Positions 35,528 to 43,686 of a stretch of 64,000 bases of DNA are shown piece by piece. This DNA is from Nocardioides mangrovicus (GTDB taxonomy: Bacteria > Actinomycetota > Actinomycetes > Propionibacteriales > Nocardioidaceae), in assembly GCF_003674065.1 (NCBI RefSeq), contig NZ_RDBE01000007.1:600953-664952 (forward strand), in the 5' to 3' direction. How positions within the stretch are numbered: position 1 is the stretch's first letter; each line of letters begins with the position of its first letter. The notes beneath the pieces are model-generated. The model searched no databases, was not told the origin of the DNA, and worked only from the letters and a program-made list of their open reading frames with translations. Position numbers and translations under genes: made by a program.

Positions 35528-36298
35528 ATGGCAACGCTCGACATCAAGGACCTGCACGTCTCCGTCACCACGGAGGACGGCGACAAGGAGATCCTCAAGG
35601 GCGTCGACCTGACGATCCGCGAGGGCGAGACCCACGCGATCATGGGCCCCAACGGCTCGGGCAAGTCGACGCTGGCCTACTCCATCGCCGGCCACCCGAA
35701 GTACACCGTCACCGGTGGCAGCGTCACCCTCGACGGCCCCGACGGTCGGGCCGACGTGCTGGCGATGAGCGTCGACGAGCGCGCCCGCGCCGGGCTGTTC
35801 TTGGCCATGCAGTACCCGGTGGAGGTGCCCGGGGTGTCCGTGGCGAACTTCCTGCGCACGGCGAAGACCGCTATCGACGGCGAGGCCCCCAAGCTGCGCA
35901 CCTGGGTCAAGGACGTCAACTCCGCGATGGAGCAGCTCAAGATGGACCCGGCGTTCTCGCAGCGCTCGGTCAACGAGGGTTTCTCGGGCGGGGAGAAGAA
36001 GCGCCACGAGATCATGCAGCTCGAGCTGCTCGACCCGCTGGTCGCGATCCTCGACGAGACCGACTCCGGCCTGGACATCGACGCGCTCAAGATCGTCAGC
36101 GAGGGCGTCAACCGGTTCAAGGCCGAGGGCGACAAGGGCGTCCTGCTCATCACCCACTACACCCGGATCCTGCGCTACATCACGCCGGACTTCGTCCACG
36201 TCTTCGTCGACGGCAAGGTCGCCGAGCAGGGTGGTCCCGAGCTGGCCGAGGAGCTCGAGGCGTCGGGCTACGACCGCTTCGTGAAGGCGTCGGCCTGA
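35528..36298 (+). CDS. sufC: Fe-S cluster assembly ATPase SufC
   Basis: A 256-residue ABC-type ATPase that drives conformational change in SufB-SufD. Walker A is GPNGSGKST, the signature FSGGEKKRHEI, Walker B LVAILDETDSGLD, and the switch His is in LLITHYTR. GGAGGAAG precedes the ATG. The frame is open far upstream, but family homology begins at MATLDIKDLHV. Confidence 0.97.
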   Translation: MATLDIKDLHVSVTTEDGDKEILKGVDLTIREGETHAIMGPNGSGKSTLAYSIAGHPKYTVTGGSVTLDGPDGRADVLAMSVDERARAGLFLAMQYPVEVPGVSVANFLRTAKTAIDGEAPKLRTWVKDVNSAMEQLKMDPAFSQRSVNEGFSGGEKKRHEIMQLELLDPLVAILDETDSGLDIDALKIVSEGVNRFKAEGDKGVLLITHYTRILRYITPDFVHVFVDGKVAEQGGPELAEELEASGYDRFVKASA

Positions 36299-36300
36299 CC

Positions 36301-37554
36301 ATGGACGGCCTGCTGCCCGACCTCGAGATCGTCCGCAAGGACTTCCCGATCCTCGAGCGCACCGTCGCCGACGGGCGCCCGTTGGTCTACCTCGACTCGG
36401 CCAACACCTCGCAGAAGCCGCAGTGCGTGGTCGACGCGATGGTCGACCACCTCGAGCACCACAACGCCAACGTGGCCCGGGCGATGCACACGCTGGGCGC
36501 CGAGGCCACCGAGGCTTTCGAGCACTCCCGCGACGTCGTCGCCGGCTTCCTCCACGCGCGCTCGCGAGACGAGGTCGTCTTCACCAAGAACGCCTCCGAG
36601 GCGCTCAACCTGGTGGCCAATACGCTGGCCTGGGCCGACGCGCCGCTGGGCGTGGGCGCCGGCGACCGCGTGGTGATCACCGAGATGGAGCACCACTCCA
36701 ACATCGTGCCGTGGCAGCTGCTGACGCAGCGCAAGGGCGCCGAGCTGCGCTGGTTCGGCCTCACCGACGACGGCCACCTGGACCTCTCGCGCATCGACGA
36801 GCTGATCACGCCGAACACCAAGGTCGTCGCGCTCACCTGGGTCTCGAACATGCTGGGCACCGTCAACCCGGTGGCCGAGATCGCACGCCGCGCCCACGAG
36901 GTGGGTGCGCTGGTCGTCGTCGACGCCTCGCAGGCCGCGCCACAGCTGCCGATCGACGTGCAGGCGATCGACGCGGACTTCCTGGCCTTCACCGGCCACA
37001 AGACCGTCGGCCCGACCGGCATCGGCGTGCTCTGGGGCCGGCTCGAGCTGCTCGAGCAGCTGCCGCCGTTCCTCGGCGGCGGCGAGATGATCGAGACGGT
37101 CACGATGGAGACTTCGACCTACGCCCACCCGCCGCACAAGTTCGAGGCCGGCACCCCGCCGATCGTCGAGGCGGTCGGGCTCGGTGCCGCGCTGACCTAC
37201 CTCTCCGAGATCGGGCTGGACGCCATCCACGCCCACGAGCAGGCGATCACCCGCTACCTGCTCGACGGCCTGGCCGGCGTCGAGGGCGTCACCGTGCTGG
37301 GACCGGCGGAGGTCGCCGAGCGCGGGGGAGCGGTGTCCTTCGAGGTGGCCGGGGTGCACCCGCACGACGTCGCGCAGCTGCTCGACAGCCGCGGCGTGGC
37401 CGTCCGCGCCGGGCACCACTGCGCCAAGCCGGCCCACCGCCGGTTCGGCGTGCAGAGCTCCACCCGGGCCTCGTCGTACCTCTACACGACGCCGGAGGAA
37501 ATCGAGGCGTTCATCGAGGCGTTGCAGTACACCAAGAGCTACTTCAAGGTGTGA
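36301..37554 (+). CDS. sufS: Cysteine desulfurase SufS
   Basis: A 417-residue PLP enzyme that takes sulfur from cysteine as a persulfide. The PLP Lys is Lys234 in TGHKTVGPTG and the catalytic thiol is Cys374 in RAGHHCAKP, the group II (SufS) arrangement. It starts two bases after sufC and passes sulfur to SufU, encoded next. Confidence 0.97.
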   Translation: MDGLLPDLEIVRKDFPILERTVADGRPLVYLDSANTSQKPQCVVDAMVDHLEHHNANVARAMHTLGAEATEAFEHSRDVVAGFLHARSRDEVVFTKNASEALNLVANTLAWADAPLGVGAGDRVVITEMEHHSNIVPWQLLTQRKGAELRWFGLTDDGHLDLSRIDELITPNTKVVALTWVSNMLGTVNPVAEIARRAHEVGALVVVDASQAAPQLPIDVQAIDADFLAFTGHKTVGPTGIGVLWGRLELLEQLPPFLGGGEMIETVTMETSTYAHPPHKFEAGTPPIVEAVGLGAALTYLSEIGLDAIHAHEQAITRYLLDGLAGVEGVTVLGPAEVAERGGAVSFEVAGVHPHDVAQLLDSRGVAVRAGHHCAKPAHRRFGVQSSTRASSYLYTTPEEIEAFIEALQYTKSYFKV

Positions 37555-37561
37555 GGGAACG

Positions 37562-38041
37562 ATGACGCAGCAGGCCGACCTGGATGCGATGTACCAGGAG
37601 ATCATCCTGGACCACTACAAGAACCCGCAGCACAAGGGACTCCGCGAGCCGTACGAGGCCGAGGTGCACCACGTGAACCCGACCTGCGGCGACGAGGTCA
37701 CCCTGCGCGTGCACCTCTCGGCCGACGGCACGGTGGTCGAGGACGTCTCCTACGACGCCGAGGGCTGCTCGATCAGCCAGGCCGCGGCCTCGGTGATGAC
37801 CGAGCTGGTCATCGGCCGGTCGGTCGCCGACGCGCTGAAGCTGCACGAGACGTTCCTGGAGCTGATGCAGGGCAAGGGCACCGTCGAGCCGGACGAGGAC
37901 GTGCTCGAGGACGGCGTCGCGTTCGCCGGCGTCGCCAAGTTCCCCGCTCGCGTGAAGTGCGCGCTGCTGTCCTGGATGGCCTGGAAGGACGCGACCGCGC
38001 GGATCACCTCGCAAGGGGCAACCCCGAAGGAGACCTCATGA
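37562..38041 (+). CDS. sufU: SufU, zinc-dependent sulfurtransferase partner of SufS
   Basis: A 159-residue IscU-fold protein of the SufU type. The three conserved Cys are in PTCGDE, EGCSIS and VKCALL, with the 18-20 residue insertion between the second and third that separates SufU from IscU. In actinobacteria and firmicutes, SufU accepts persulfide from SufS through ligand exchange at zinc and is not itself a scaffold. Its stop overlaps sufT. Confidence 0.94.
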   Translation: MTQQADLDAMYQEIILDHYKNPQHKGLREPYEAEVHHVNPTCGDEVTLRVHLSADGTVVEDVSYDAEGCSISQAAASVMTELVIGRSVADALKLHETFLELMQGKGTVEPDEDVLEDGVAFAGVAKFPARVKCALLSWMAWKDATARITSQGATPKETS

Positions 38042-38397
38042 CCGACACCAGCGACCTGCCCGACGTCGACACCGGCGCCGGCACGACGACCACCACCGTC
38101 GCCGACGTCACCGAGGCGATGAAGGACGTCGTCGACCCCGAGCTGGGCATCAACGTCGTCGACCTCGGCCTGGTCTACGACGTCCACCTCGACGACGACA
38201 CCCGGTGCGTGCTCGACATGACGCTCACCTCGGCCGCCTGCCCGCTCACCGACGTCATCGAGGACCAGACCAACACGGCCCTGGAGGGCCTGGTCAACGA
38301 CGTGGCCATCAACTGGGTCTGGATGCCCCCGTGGGGCCCGGACAAGATCACCGAGGACGGCCGCGAGCAGCTGCGGGCCCTGGGCTTCAACGTCTGA
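38038..38397 (+). CDS. sufT: SufT, metal-sulfur cluster biosynthesis protein (DUF59/MIP18 family)
   Basis: A 119-residue protein of the MIP18/PaaD family. Motifs are VVDPELGINVVDLGLVYDV and TSAACPLTDVI with the reactive Cys. SufT helps mature Fe-S proteins under high demand. ATGA overlaps sufU; it is the last suf gene and is followed by an inverted-repeat pair. Confidence 0.93.
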   Translation: MTDTSDLPDVDTGAGTTTTTVADVTEAMKDVVDPELGINVVDLGLVYDVHLDDDTRCVLDMTLTSAACPLTDVIEDQTNTALEGLVNDVAINWVWMPPWGPDKITEDGREQLRALGFNV

Positions 38398-38443
38398 GCT
38401 CGCGAAGCCGCGACGGCGGGTCGAGACCTACGTCGGACCTCGC

Positions 38444-38540
38444 TGGTTGAGGAGGTTGCGCTAGCAACCGTCTCGACACCCGCGAGGTCGTCGGGTGGTG
38501 GGCTTGGTGTCGAGACGGTCGCGGGGCGACCTCCTCCACC
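38444..38540. repeat. Inverted-repeat pair between sufT and the sigma factor gene
   Basis: Two oppositely oriented copies of one element (38444-38480 and 38506-38540) with the pattern TGG(T)TGAGGAGGT..ACCGTCTCGACACC. Each copy contains its own small hairpin: GGTTGC-GCTA-GCAACC in the first and GGTCGC-GGG-GCGACC in the second, a compensatory T-A to C-G change. It sits between convergent genes and may act as a two-way terminator. The same element recurs at 46400-46495. Confidence 0.8.
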
Positions 38541-38554
38541 GGCGCCGGTGCCGC

Positions 38555-39754
38555 TCAGCCGGCGGCCTTCGCCCGCCGGTTGAGGTACCGCTGCTCCGGG
38601 ATGCTCGTGGTCAGTCTGGCCGCCTCCCGGTAGGCGGCCACCGCCTCCTCGCGGCGTCCGGCGCGCTCGAGCAGGTGCGCGCGCACGGCGTGGACGCGGT
38701 GCAGCCGTGCCGTACGGCGGTCGGCCAGCAGGGGGTCGACCAGCCTCAGGCCCGCCTGCGGGCCGTCGGCCTCGGCGAGGGCGACCGCGCGGGCCAGGGT
38801 CACGGCGGTGCCGGGGGCGACCTGGTCGAGCATCGCGTAGAGGACGACGACCTGGGGCCAGTCGGTGGAGCCGGCGTCGGCGGCCTCGGCGTGCACGGCG
38901 GCGATCGCGGCCTCGAGCTGGAAGCGGCCGACGGCACCGCGGGGCAGCGTCCGCTCGATCAGCGCGATGCCCTCAGCGGTCAGGGCGGTATCCCAGCGCG
39001 AGCGGTCCTGCTGGGCCAGCGGCACCAGGTCGCCCGCCACGTCGGTCCGGGCGGGCAAGCGCGCCACGAGCAGCAGGATGAGCGCCAGCAGGCCGGCCGT
39101 CTCGGGATCGTCGGGCAGCCGTCGGTGCAGGTCGCGGGTCAGCCGGAGCGCCTCGCCGGCGAGGTCGTGCCGCACCAGGTCGGCGCCGCCGCTGCTGGTG
39201 TGGCCCTCGGTGAACACCAGGTAGAGCACGTGACGGACGGCCGGCAGGCGCGCCTCGAGCTCGTCCGGTGCGGGTGGCTCGAAGCGGGCCCCGGCCTCGC
39301 GCAGCGTCGCCTTCGCCCGGCTGATGCGCTGCGCCATCGTGGGCTCGGGCACCAGGAACGCCGCCGCGACCTGGGCCGTGGTGAGTCCGGCCACCGCCCG
39401 CAACGTCAGCGCCACCTGCGAGGCGGGTGTGAGGGCGGGGTGGCAGCACAGCACGAGGAGCTGCAGCTGGTCGTCGGCCGCCGTGGCGCCCGGCTCGGGC
39501 TCGGCCTGCACCCGCTCCTCGCGTCGCCGGCGGCTGCCCTCGCTGCGCCGGGCGTCGACCAGGCGTCGCGAGGCCGTGCGCAGCAGCCAGCCGCGCGGCT
39601 GCCGGGGCTCGCCGTCGCGCGGCCACTGCACGGCGGCCTGCAGCAGCGCCTCCTGCACCGCGTCCTCGCAGGCGTCGAAGTCCCCGTAGCGGCGCACCAG
39701 CGCGCCGAGGACGTGCGGCGCCTCGCGACGCCACACGTCCTCCAGCCGGCTCAC
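38555..39754 (-). CDS. ECF sigma factor, group ECF42 type
   Basis: A 399-residue extracytoplasmic-function sigma factor. Region 2 is visible as YGDFDACEDAVQEALLQA, with QPRGWLLRTASRRLVD, and region 4 as GLTTAQVAAAFLVPEPTMAQRISRAK. An extra C-terminal domain of about 200 residues with TPR-like helices follows, as in ECF42 sigmas. There is no anti-sigma gene; ECF42 members instead travel with DGPF/YCII proteins, and exactly such a gene overlaps upstream by GTGA. The inducing signal is unknown. Confidence 0.88.
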   Translation of the reverse strand: MSRLEDVWRREAPHVLGALVRRYGDFDACEDAVQEALLQAAVQWPRDGEPRQPRGWLLRTASRRLVDARRSEGSRRRREERVQAEPEPGATAADDQLQLLVLCCHPALTPASQVALTLRAVAGLTTAQVAAAFLVPEPTMAQRISRAKATLREAGARFEPPAPDELEARLPAVRHVLYLVFTEGHTSSGGADLVRHDLAGEALRLTRDLHRRLPDDPETAGLLALILLLVARLPARTDVAGDLVPLAQQDRSRWDTALTAEGIALIERTLPRGAVGRFQLEAAIAAVHAEAADAGSTDWPQVVVLYAMLDQVAPGTAVTLARAVALAEADGPQAGLRLVDPLLADRRTARLHRVHAVRAHLLERAGRREEAVAAYREAARLTTSIPEQRYLNRRAKAAG

Positions 39755-40122
39755 TGCATCACGGGTCGCAGCTCGACGGTCTCGCCCGGCCCGCTGAACG
39801 AGCGGGCGATCTCCTCGGCCCGCTCGGGCGTCTCGACGTCGATGAGGAAGAACCCGGCCAGGTGCTCCTTGGTCTCCGAGTACGGCCCGTCGGTGGCGAT
39901 CGGCTCGCCCTCCCACCGCAGCAGCCGCGCGGTCGTCGGATCGCCGAGCGCGTGGCCGCCGATCAGCTCGCCCGCCTCCTGCATCGCGGCCATCTCCTGG
40001 TCGAAGGCGGCGCCGCGCTCGTCCTGCTGCTCCTGCGGCAGGGACTGGAAGGCGGGCAGGAAGTCCGAGGTGGGGTGGCCCCAGGGTTCGGGGTTGGAAT
40101 GGATCATCAGCACGTACTTCAC
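39751..40122 (-). CDS. YCII-related DGPF-domain protein
   Basis: A 123-residue ferredoxin-like fold protein of the YCII/DGPF family, with the hallmark ATDGPYSETKEHLAGF and an N-terminal KYVLMIHSN strand. GAGGAG precedes the GTG at 40122. Such proteins are linked to ECF42 sigmas; whether they are enzymes or sensors is not established. It shares an operon with the sigma gene and has an ECF42-type promoter 66 bases upstream. Confidence 0.9.
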   Translation of the reverse strand: MKYVLMIHSNPEPWGHPTSDFLPAFQSLPQEQQDERGAAFDQEMAAMQEAGELIGGHALGDPTTARLLRWEGEPIATDGPYSETKEHLAGFFLIDVETPERAEEIARSFSGPGETVELRPVMQ

Positions 40123-40187
40123 GGTGGTCTCCTCTCGTCGGTGAGTCTGCCCTGCTCGGCTGTTCGCCAATGGCAGCTCACCGGTAC

Positions 40188-40214
40188 GTCGGAGCCGGCC
40201 GGCGGTCCTCGACA
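40188..40214 (-). promoter_or_regulatory. Candidate ECF42-type promoter for the DGPF-sigma operon
   Basis: On the minus strand TGTCGA (40209-40214) and CGAC (40188-40191) are separated by 17 bases. This fits the TGTCGA / CG(A/T)C promoter described for Streptomyces ECF42 sigmas and would make the operon autoregulated. Confidence 0.6.
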
Positions 40215-40218
40215 CGCC

Positions 40219-40224
40219 TACGGT
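40219..40224 (+). promoter_or_regulatory. -10 box for a leaderless transcript of the release-factor gene
   Basis: TACGGT ends six bases before the GTG at 40231; its position supports that start. Confidence 0.5.
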
Positions 40225-40230
40225 TCTCCC

Positions 40231-40860
40231 GTGGCGACGCGGTCGGGCGAGGTGCTGGTGTCGGTCGCCCGCGTGCCGCGGTGGCTGGAGAACTTCGCCG
40301 GTTCCCACGGCGAGCCGCGGCTGACGACCCACGACGGAGCCCTGCTCGGCGAGGCGCCCGACGGGTCCCGGTTCGAGCTGCGGCTGCCGTTCGGGCGCGG
40401 GTACGCAGGTCCGCCCGACGTCGACGGCTTCTTCTCGGGTGTCCTCCCGCCGGACCGGTGGGGGGTGCTGCTGGTCAGGCGCGGCGGCTTCGCGGTGGCG
40501 CGGCTGCGGGGGAGCGAAGCGGTGGCCTCCAAGGTCGGTCAGCGGCACGTGCAGGGGCGGACGAAGGCGGGCGGCCAGAGCCAGCAACGCTTCGCGCGGC
40601 GTCGCGCGAACCAGGCGCGGCAGGCGTTCGAGGCGGCCGCCGACCACGCGGCGACGGTGCTCGACAACGCCCAGGGCCGGCTGACCTGCCTGGTGACCGG
40701 GGGCGACCGCGCCGCCGTCGAGGAGGTGCTCGCCGACCCCCGGCTGGGCGCTCCGGTGGTGGTGCCGCCCTGGCTGGCGGTGCCCGACCCACGCCGGTCG
40801 GTGCTCGAAAGCGCCATCCGGGACGCCTGCTCTGTCAGAATTGTCGTCACCAACGCCTGA
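40231..40860 (+). CDS. Actinobacterial Vms1-like release factor (acVLRF1 family)
   Basis: A 209-residue protein of the VLRF1/eRF1-like superfamily. The diagnostic catalytic loop is RTKAGGQSQQRFARRR (about residues 110-125), in which the GGQ/GxSxxR segment is thought to help hydrolyse peptidyl-tRNA on stalled 60S/50S subunits, as Vms1 does in yeast. That activity is known for the family, not shown for this protein. The preceding residues SKVGQRHVQG also match. The GTG at 40231 is supported by the -10 spacing; the frame is open further upstream but overlaps the DGPF promoter. It precedes a kinase-like gene by 13 bases. Confidence 0.78.
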   Translation: MATRSGEVLVSVARVPRWLENFAGSHGEPRLTTHDGALLGEAPDGSRFELRLPFGRGYAGPPDVDGFFSGVLPPDRWGVLLVRRGGFAVARLRGSEAVASKVGQRHVQGRTKAGGQSQQRFARRRANQARQAFEAAADHAATVLDNAQGRLTCLVTGGDRAAVEEVLADPRLGAPVVVPPWLAVPDPRRSVLESAIRDACSVRIVVTNA

Positions 40861-40873
40861 GGAGGGCCCCTTG

Positions 40874-41749
40874 GTGACATCGGTGTGGGAGCCGCAGCCC
40901 GGCTGGGTGCCGGTGCACTCCGGCCCGGCGGGCTCGGTGTGGGCCGTCGACGACGACGTCGTGGTGAAGCGGCTGAGCGCTCCCGCGCGGGGTGATGCCG
41001 CCGCGCTCGCGCGCCCGGACCACCCGGCGTACTGGCGCCGCGAGGCCGATGTCGCGCTTGCCTCCGAGCTGGCGGACTGCGCCGGCCTGCGGCCCCCGCC
41101 GACGGTGCGGGTGGAGGAGGACGAGTCCGGGGTGACGCTGTTCAGCCGCCGCGTCGCGACCGAGCCGGCCGCGGGGCCGTTCCTGGCCCGGGCGCTGGGC
41201 ACCCTCGCCGCCCAGCCGCTGACTGTGCAGCCGTGGTGGGCGCGCGCGGTGCTGGGTACGCGGCTCGAGGCCCGCGACGGCTGGCCGACGTTGGCCCGCA
41301 CCACGCTGGCCGACGTCTGCGACCGTCTCTGGACGCGTCGCGGCCACCACCTGCGCGCGGTGGCCGACCTGCCGCAGGTGCCCTCCCACGGCGACCCGAC
41401 CCCCGCCAACCTCCCGGGCAGAGCCGACGGGTCCGTGGTCGCCGTCGACTGGGCCGCCTTCGGCGCCGCTCCGCTGGGCTCCGACGTCGGCTACCTCTCG
41501 CTCTCGGTGCGCGAGGACCTCGACGTGCTGCTCGACGCCTACGTGGACGCGGCCGGCTGCGACCCCGACCAGGCCCGTCTCGGCGCCACCGTGATGGCCT
41601 GCTACACCGCGCTGACGCGCACCGAGTGGGCGTTGGCCCGGGTCGCGACCGGTCCCGGTGCGTTGGCCGGGAAGTACCGGCACCCCGCCGTCGCGCCGTA
41701 CATCCGGTCGTTGCAGCGACTGTTCCCGCAGCTGGAGTCGTTGCTGTAA
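40874..41749 (+). CDS. Aminoglycoside phosphotransferase-fold (APH) protein
   Basis: A 291-residue protein of the kinase-like APH fold. The catalytic loop is SHGDPTPANL (the Brenner motif HGDxxPxN) and the metal-binding VAVDWAAFG follows, so the active site looks intact. The N-terminal lobe has VVVKRL with a candidate ATP-binding Lys. Substrate unknown: family members phosphorylate antibiotics, sugars, choline or homoserine, and context gives no clear antibiotic link. AGGAGG lies nine bases before the GTG. It is probably co-transcribed with the release-factor gene. Confidence 0.8.
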   Translation: MTSVWEPQPGWVPVHSGPAGSVWAVDDDVVVKRLSAPARGDAAALARPDHPAYWRREADVALASELADCAGLRPPPTVRVEEDESGVTLFSRRVATEPAAGPFLARALGTLAAQPLTVQPWWARAVLGTRLEARDGWPTLARTTLADVCDRLWTRRGHHLRAVADLPQVPSHGDPTPANLPGRADGSVVAVDWAAFGAAPLGSDVGYLSLSVREDLDVLLDAYVDAAGCDPDQARLGATVMACYTALTRTEWALARVATGPGALAGKYRHPAVAPYIRSLQRLFPQLESLL

Positions 41750-41783
41750 TTCCCCGCACCCGCGGTGAATTGCGGGAGGCCGC

Positions 41784-42380
41784 TCAGTCGTCCACACCCC
41801 GCGCCGCCAGCGCCTCGCCGAGCGCGTCGGCGTGACGCATGGACCGCACGACCAGGGGCACGGCGAAGGCGCGGGGGGAGGCCGCCAGGCCGCGGGCGTG
41901 CTGGGCCTCGCGGACCTCGGCGGCCAGGTCGAGCACCACCGGCACCGACCGGACGCCGAGGGCCAGCAGCAGGCCGACGCGTTCGGGGTCCACGCCGACG
42001 ATGCGCAGCGGCCGCAGCACCCGGACCACGACGTCGACCAGTGCGGTCGTGCGGGTCGTGAGGGTGACCAGGGCGGCCAGCAGCACGAGAGCGAGCAGGC
42101 CGACGACGGTGACGTAGGCACCGGGCCACGACGCACTCAGGCCGTGCAACACACCGACGACGACCAGCACCGGCAGCACGGGCCGGGCCTGCTGCCAGAG
42201 CACCCGCGGCCCGAAGCTCGCGACCGGGTACAGCAGGACCGCCGCCAGGAGCGCGGCCGAGGCGGGCAGCGGGTCGCGCAGCAGCACCAGCCCGACGCCG
42301 GCCGCGACCAGGAGCAGCAGCTTCGCCCCGGCGGGGCAGCGGTGCAGCGGCGAGGAGCCCGGTCGGTAGAGGAACCTCAT
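41784..42380 (-). CDS. bioN: Energy-coupling factor transporter T subunit (BioN-like)
   Basis: A 198-residue membrane protein with four to five helices and the ECF-T coupling-helix signatures in EVREAQHARGLA and the later MRHADALGEALAARG. It couples the ATPase to the substrate-binding S subunit. ATGA overlaps the ATPase stop. The substrate assignment (biotin) comes from the neighbouring bioY. Confidence 0.85.
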   Translation of the reverse strand: MRFLYRPGSSPLHRCPAGAKLLLLVAAGVGLVLLRDPLPASAALLAAVLLYPVASFGPRVLWQQARPVLPVLVVVGVLHGLSASWPGAYVTVVGLLALVLLAALVTLTTRTTALVDVVVRVLRPLRIVGVDPERVGLLLALGVRSVPVVLDLAAEVREAQHARGLAASPRAFAVPLVVRSMRHADALGEALAARGVDD

Positions 42381-43087
42381 CCCACGAGCGCCTCGTAGTG
42401 GGCGAGCGAGTCGGCGGGCGGGCCGTCGTGCACGATCCGGCCGTCGTCGACGACCAGGACGCGGTCGAAGCCGTCGAGCAGGTGGAGCTGGTGGGTCACC
42501 ATCACCACCTGCTGCGGCAGCTCGGCCACGAGGTGGGCGACGTGGCGGGCGTTGGCGAGGTCGAGCAGGGTGGTCGGCTCGTCCATCACCAGCAGGTCGG
42601 GCTCGGTGACCAGCACCGAGGCGAGCGCCAGCAGCTGCTTCTGGCCGCCGGAGAGCAGGTGGGCGGGGTGGTCGCACAGGTCGGCGAGCCCGAACCGCTC
42701 CAGCCACTCCCGGCTGCGTCGGTCGGCCTCGGCGCGCGGCAGCCGGCGCAGCCCGAACGCGACGTCCTCGCCGACCGTGGGCATGACGATCTGGGCGTCG
42801 GGGTCGGTGAAGACGAATCCCACGCGGCGGCGCACCTGGTGTCCCTCGTGGGCGGTGTCGAGGCCGTCGATGCGCACCCGTCCCGCCGTCGGCAGCACCA
42901 GGCCGTTGAGCAGGCGCGCGAGGGTGGACTTCCCCGACCCGTTGCCGCCGACGACGCCGATGCGGTGCTCCTCGAGGCGCAGCGTGAGGTCGCGCAGCAC
43001 GGCGCGCTCGCCGTAGGCGTGGCTGACGCCGTCGAGCTCGATGAGCGGCACCGGCCGATCATCCCAAAGCCCCGTCGCAATGGTCAT
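42377..43087 (-). CDS. bioM: Energy-coupling factor transporter ATPase (BioM-like)
   Basis: A 236-residue ABC ATPase of the ECF type. Walker A is GGNGSGKST, the Q-loop sits in FVFTDPDAQIVMPTVGED (the ECF-ATPase variant), the signature is LSGGQKQLLALA, Walker B LLVMDEPTTLLD and the switch VTHQL. ATG 43087 is used; GTG 43051 is a possible alternative because homology starts at about VPLIELDGV. It follows bioY after 41 bases. Confidence 0.88.
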   Translation of the reverse strand: MTIATGLWDDRPVPLIELDGVSHAYGERAVLRDLTLRLEEHRIGVVGGNGSGKSTLARLLNGLVLPTAGRVRIDGLDTAHEGHQVRRRVGFVFTDPDAQIVMPTVGEDVAFGLRRLPRAEADRRSREWLERFGLADLCDHPAHLLSGGQKQLLALASVLVTEPDLLVMDEPTTLLDLANARHVAHLVAELPQQVVMVTHQLHLLDGFDRVLVVDDGRIVHDGPPADSLAHYEALVG

Positions 43088-43105
43088 CCCGTCCGAGGAG
43101 GAACG

Positions 43106-43156
43106 GTGCGTGCCAATGAGCTGTGGCGCTACCGCACGCGCGAGATCGACGGCTGA
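43106..43156 (+). CDS. 16-codon reading frame, possible gene remnant
   Basis: GAGGAGG at 43096-43102 stands four bases before a GTG that opens the frame VRANELWRYRTREIDG and a TGA at 43154. It lies antisense to the bioM/bioY junction. The residues resemble the first strand of MOSC-domain proteins (R-x-x-E-x-W-R-Y-P-V-K), so it may be the broken start of such a gene. Evidence for expression is only the strong ribosome-binding site. Confidence 0.25.
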   Translation: MRANELWRYRTREIDG

Positions 43157-43686
43157 CGATCGGGCAGCCCGGCGAACACGCCCCGCGCGACGAGCGCGGC
43201 GACGACCGCCTTGGCCAGGTCGCCGGGTACGAAGGGCAGGTTGATCACCACGGCGTGGGGGACCGTCACCCCGGCCTGCCAGACCAGACCGGCGATGCCG
43301 AAGACGTAGAGCACGACGATGCCGCCGATCACGTGGGCGACCACACCCCACGAGAGCCGGTAGGGACGAGGGCCCCGCTCGGTCAGCCAGCCGATGACGT
43401 AGGCCGCCACCGGCCACCCGACCAGGTAGCCGACGGTCGGCCCCGCGAAGACCGCCAGACCCCCGTGGCCGCCGGCCAGCAGGGGTAGCCCGAGGGCGAC
43501 CAGCGCCAAGAAGAGCAGCAGGCTGGCGGCGCCGAGCCGCCGGCCCAGCACCGCGCCGCAGATCATCGGACCCATCGACTGCAACGTGATCGGCACCGCC
43601 GACCCGACCGAGATGGCGGGGAACAGGCCCAGCGCCGCGACCAGGGCGGCGAAGACCGCGACCAGCGCCAGGTCGCGCGCGCTCAG
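43129..43686 (-). CDS. bioY: Biotin transporter BioY, S component
   Basis: A 185-residue six-helix membrane protein of the BioY family, the biotin-binding S subunit of an ECF importer. SVGSAVPITLQSMGPMICG and the glycine-rich LAGGHGGLAVFAGPTVGYLVGW are family landmarks. No ATG, GTG or TTG lies near the expected N-terminus; the codon that overlaps the ypfJ stop is CTG in a CTGA overlap (43683-43686), which gives an N-terminus LSARDLALVAVF that fits the family. It is read from ypfJ and followed by bioM and bioN, so the cell can scavenge biotin; no biotin synthesis genes are in the window. Confidence 0.85.
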   Translation of the reverse strand: MSARDLALVAVFAALVAALGLFPAISVGSAVPITLQSMGPMICGAVLGRRLGAASLLLFLALVALGLPLLAGGHGGLAVFAGPTVGYLVGWPVAAYVIGWLTERGPRPYRLSWGVVAHVIGGIVVLYVFGIAGLVWQAGVTVPHAVVINLPFVPGDLAKAVVAALVARGVFAGLPDRQPSISRVR

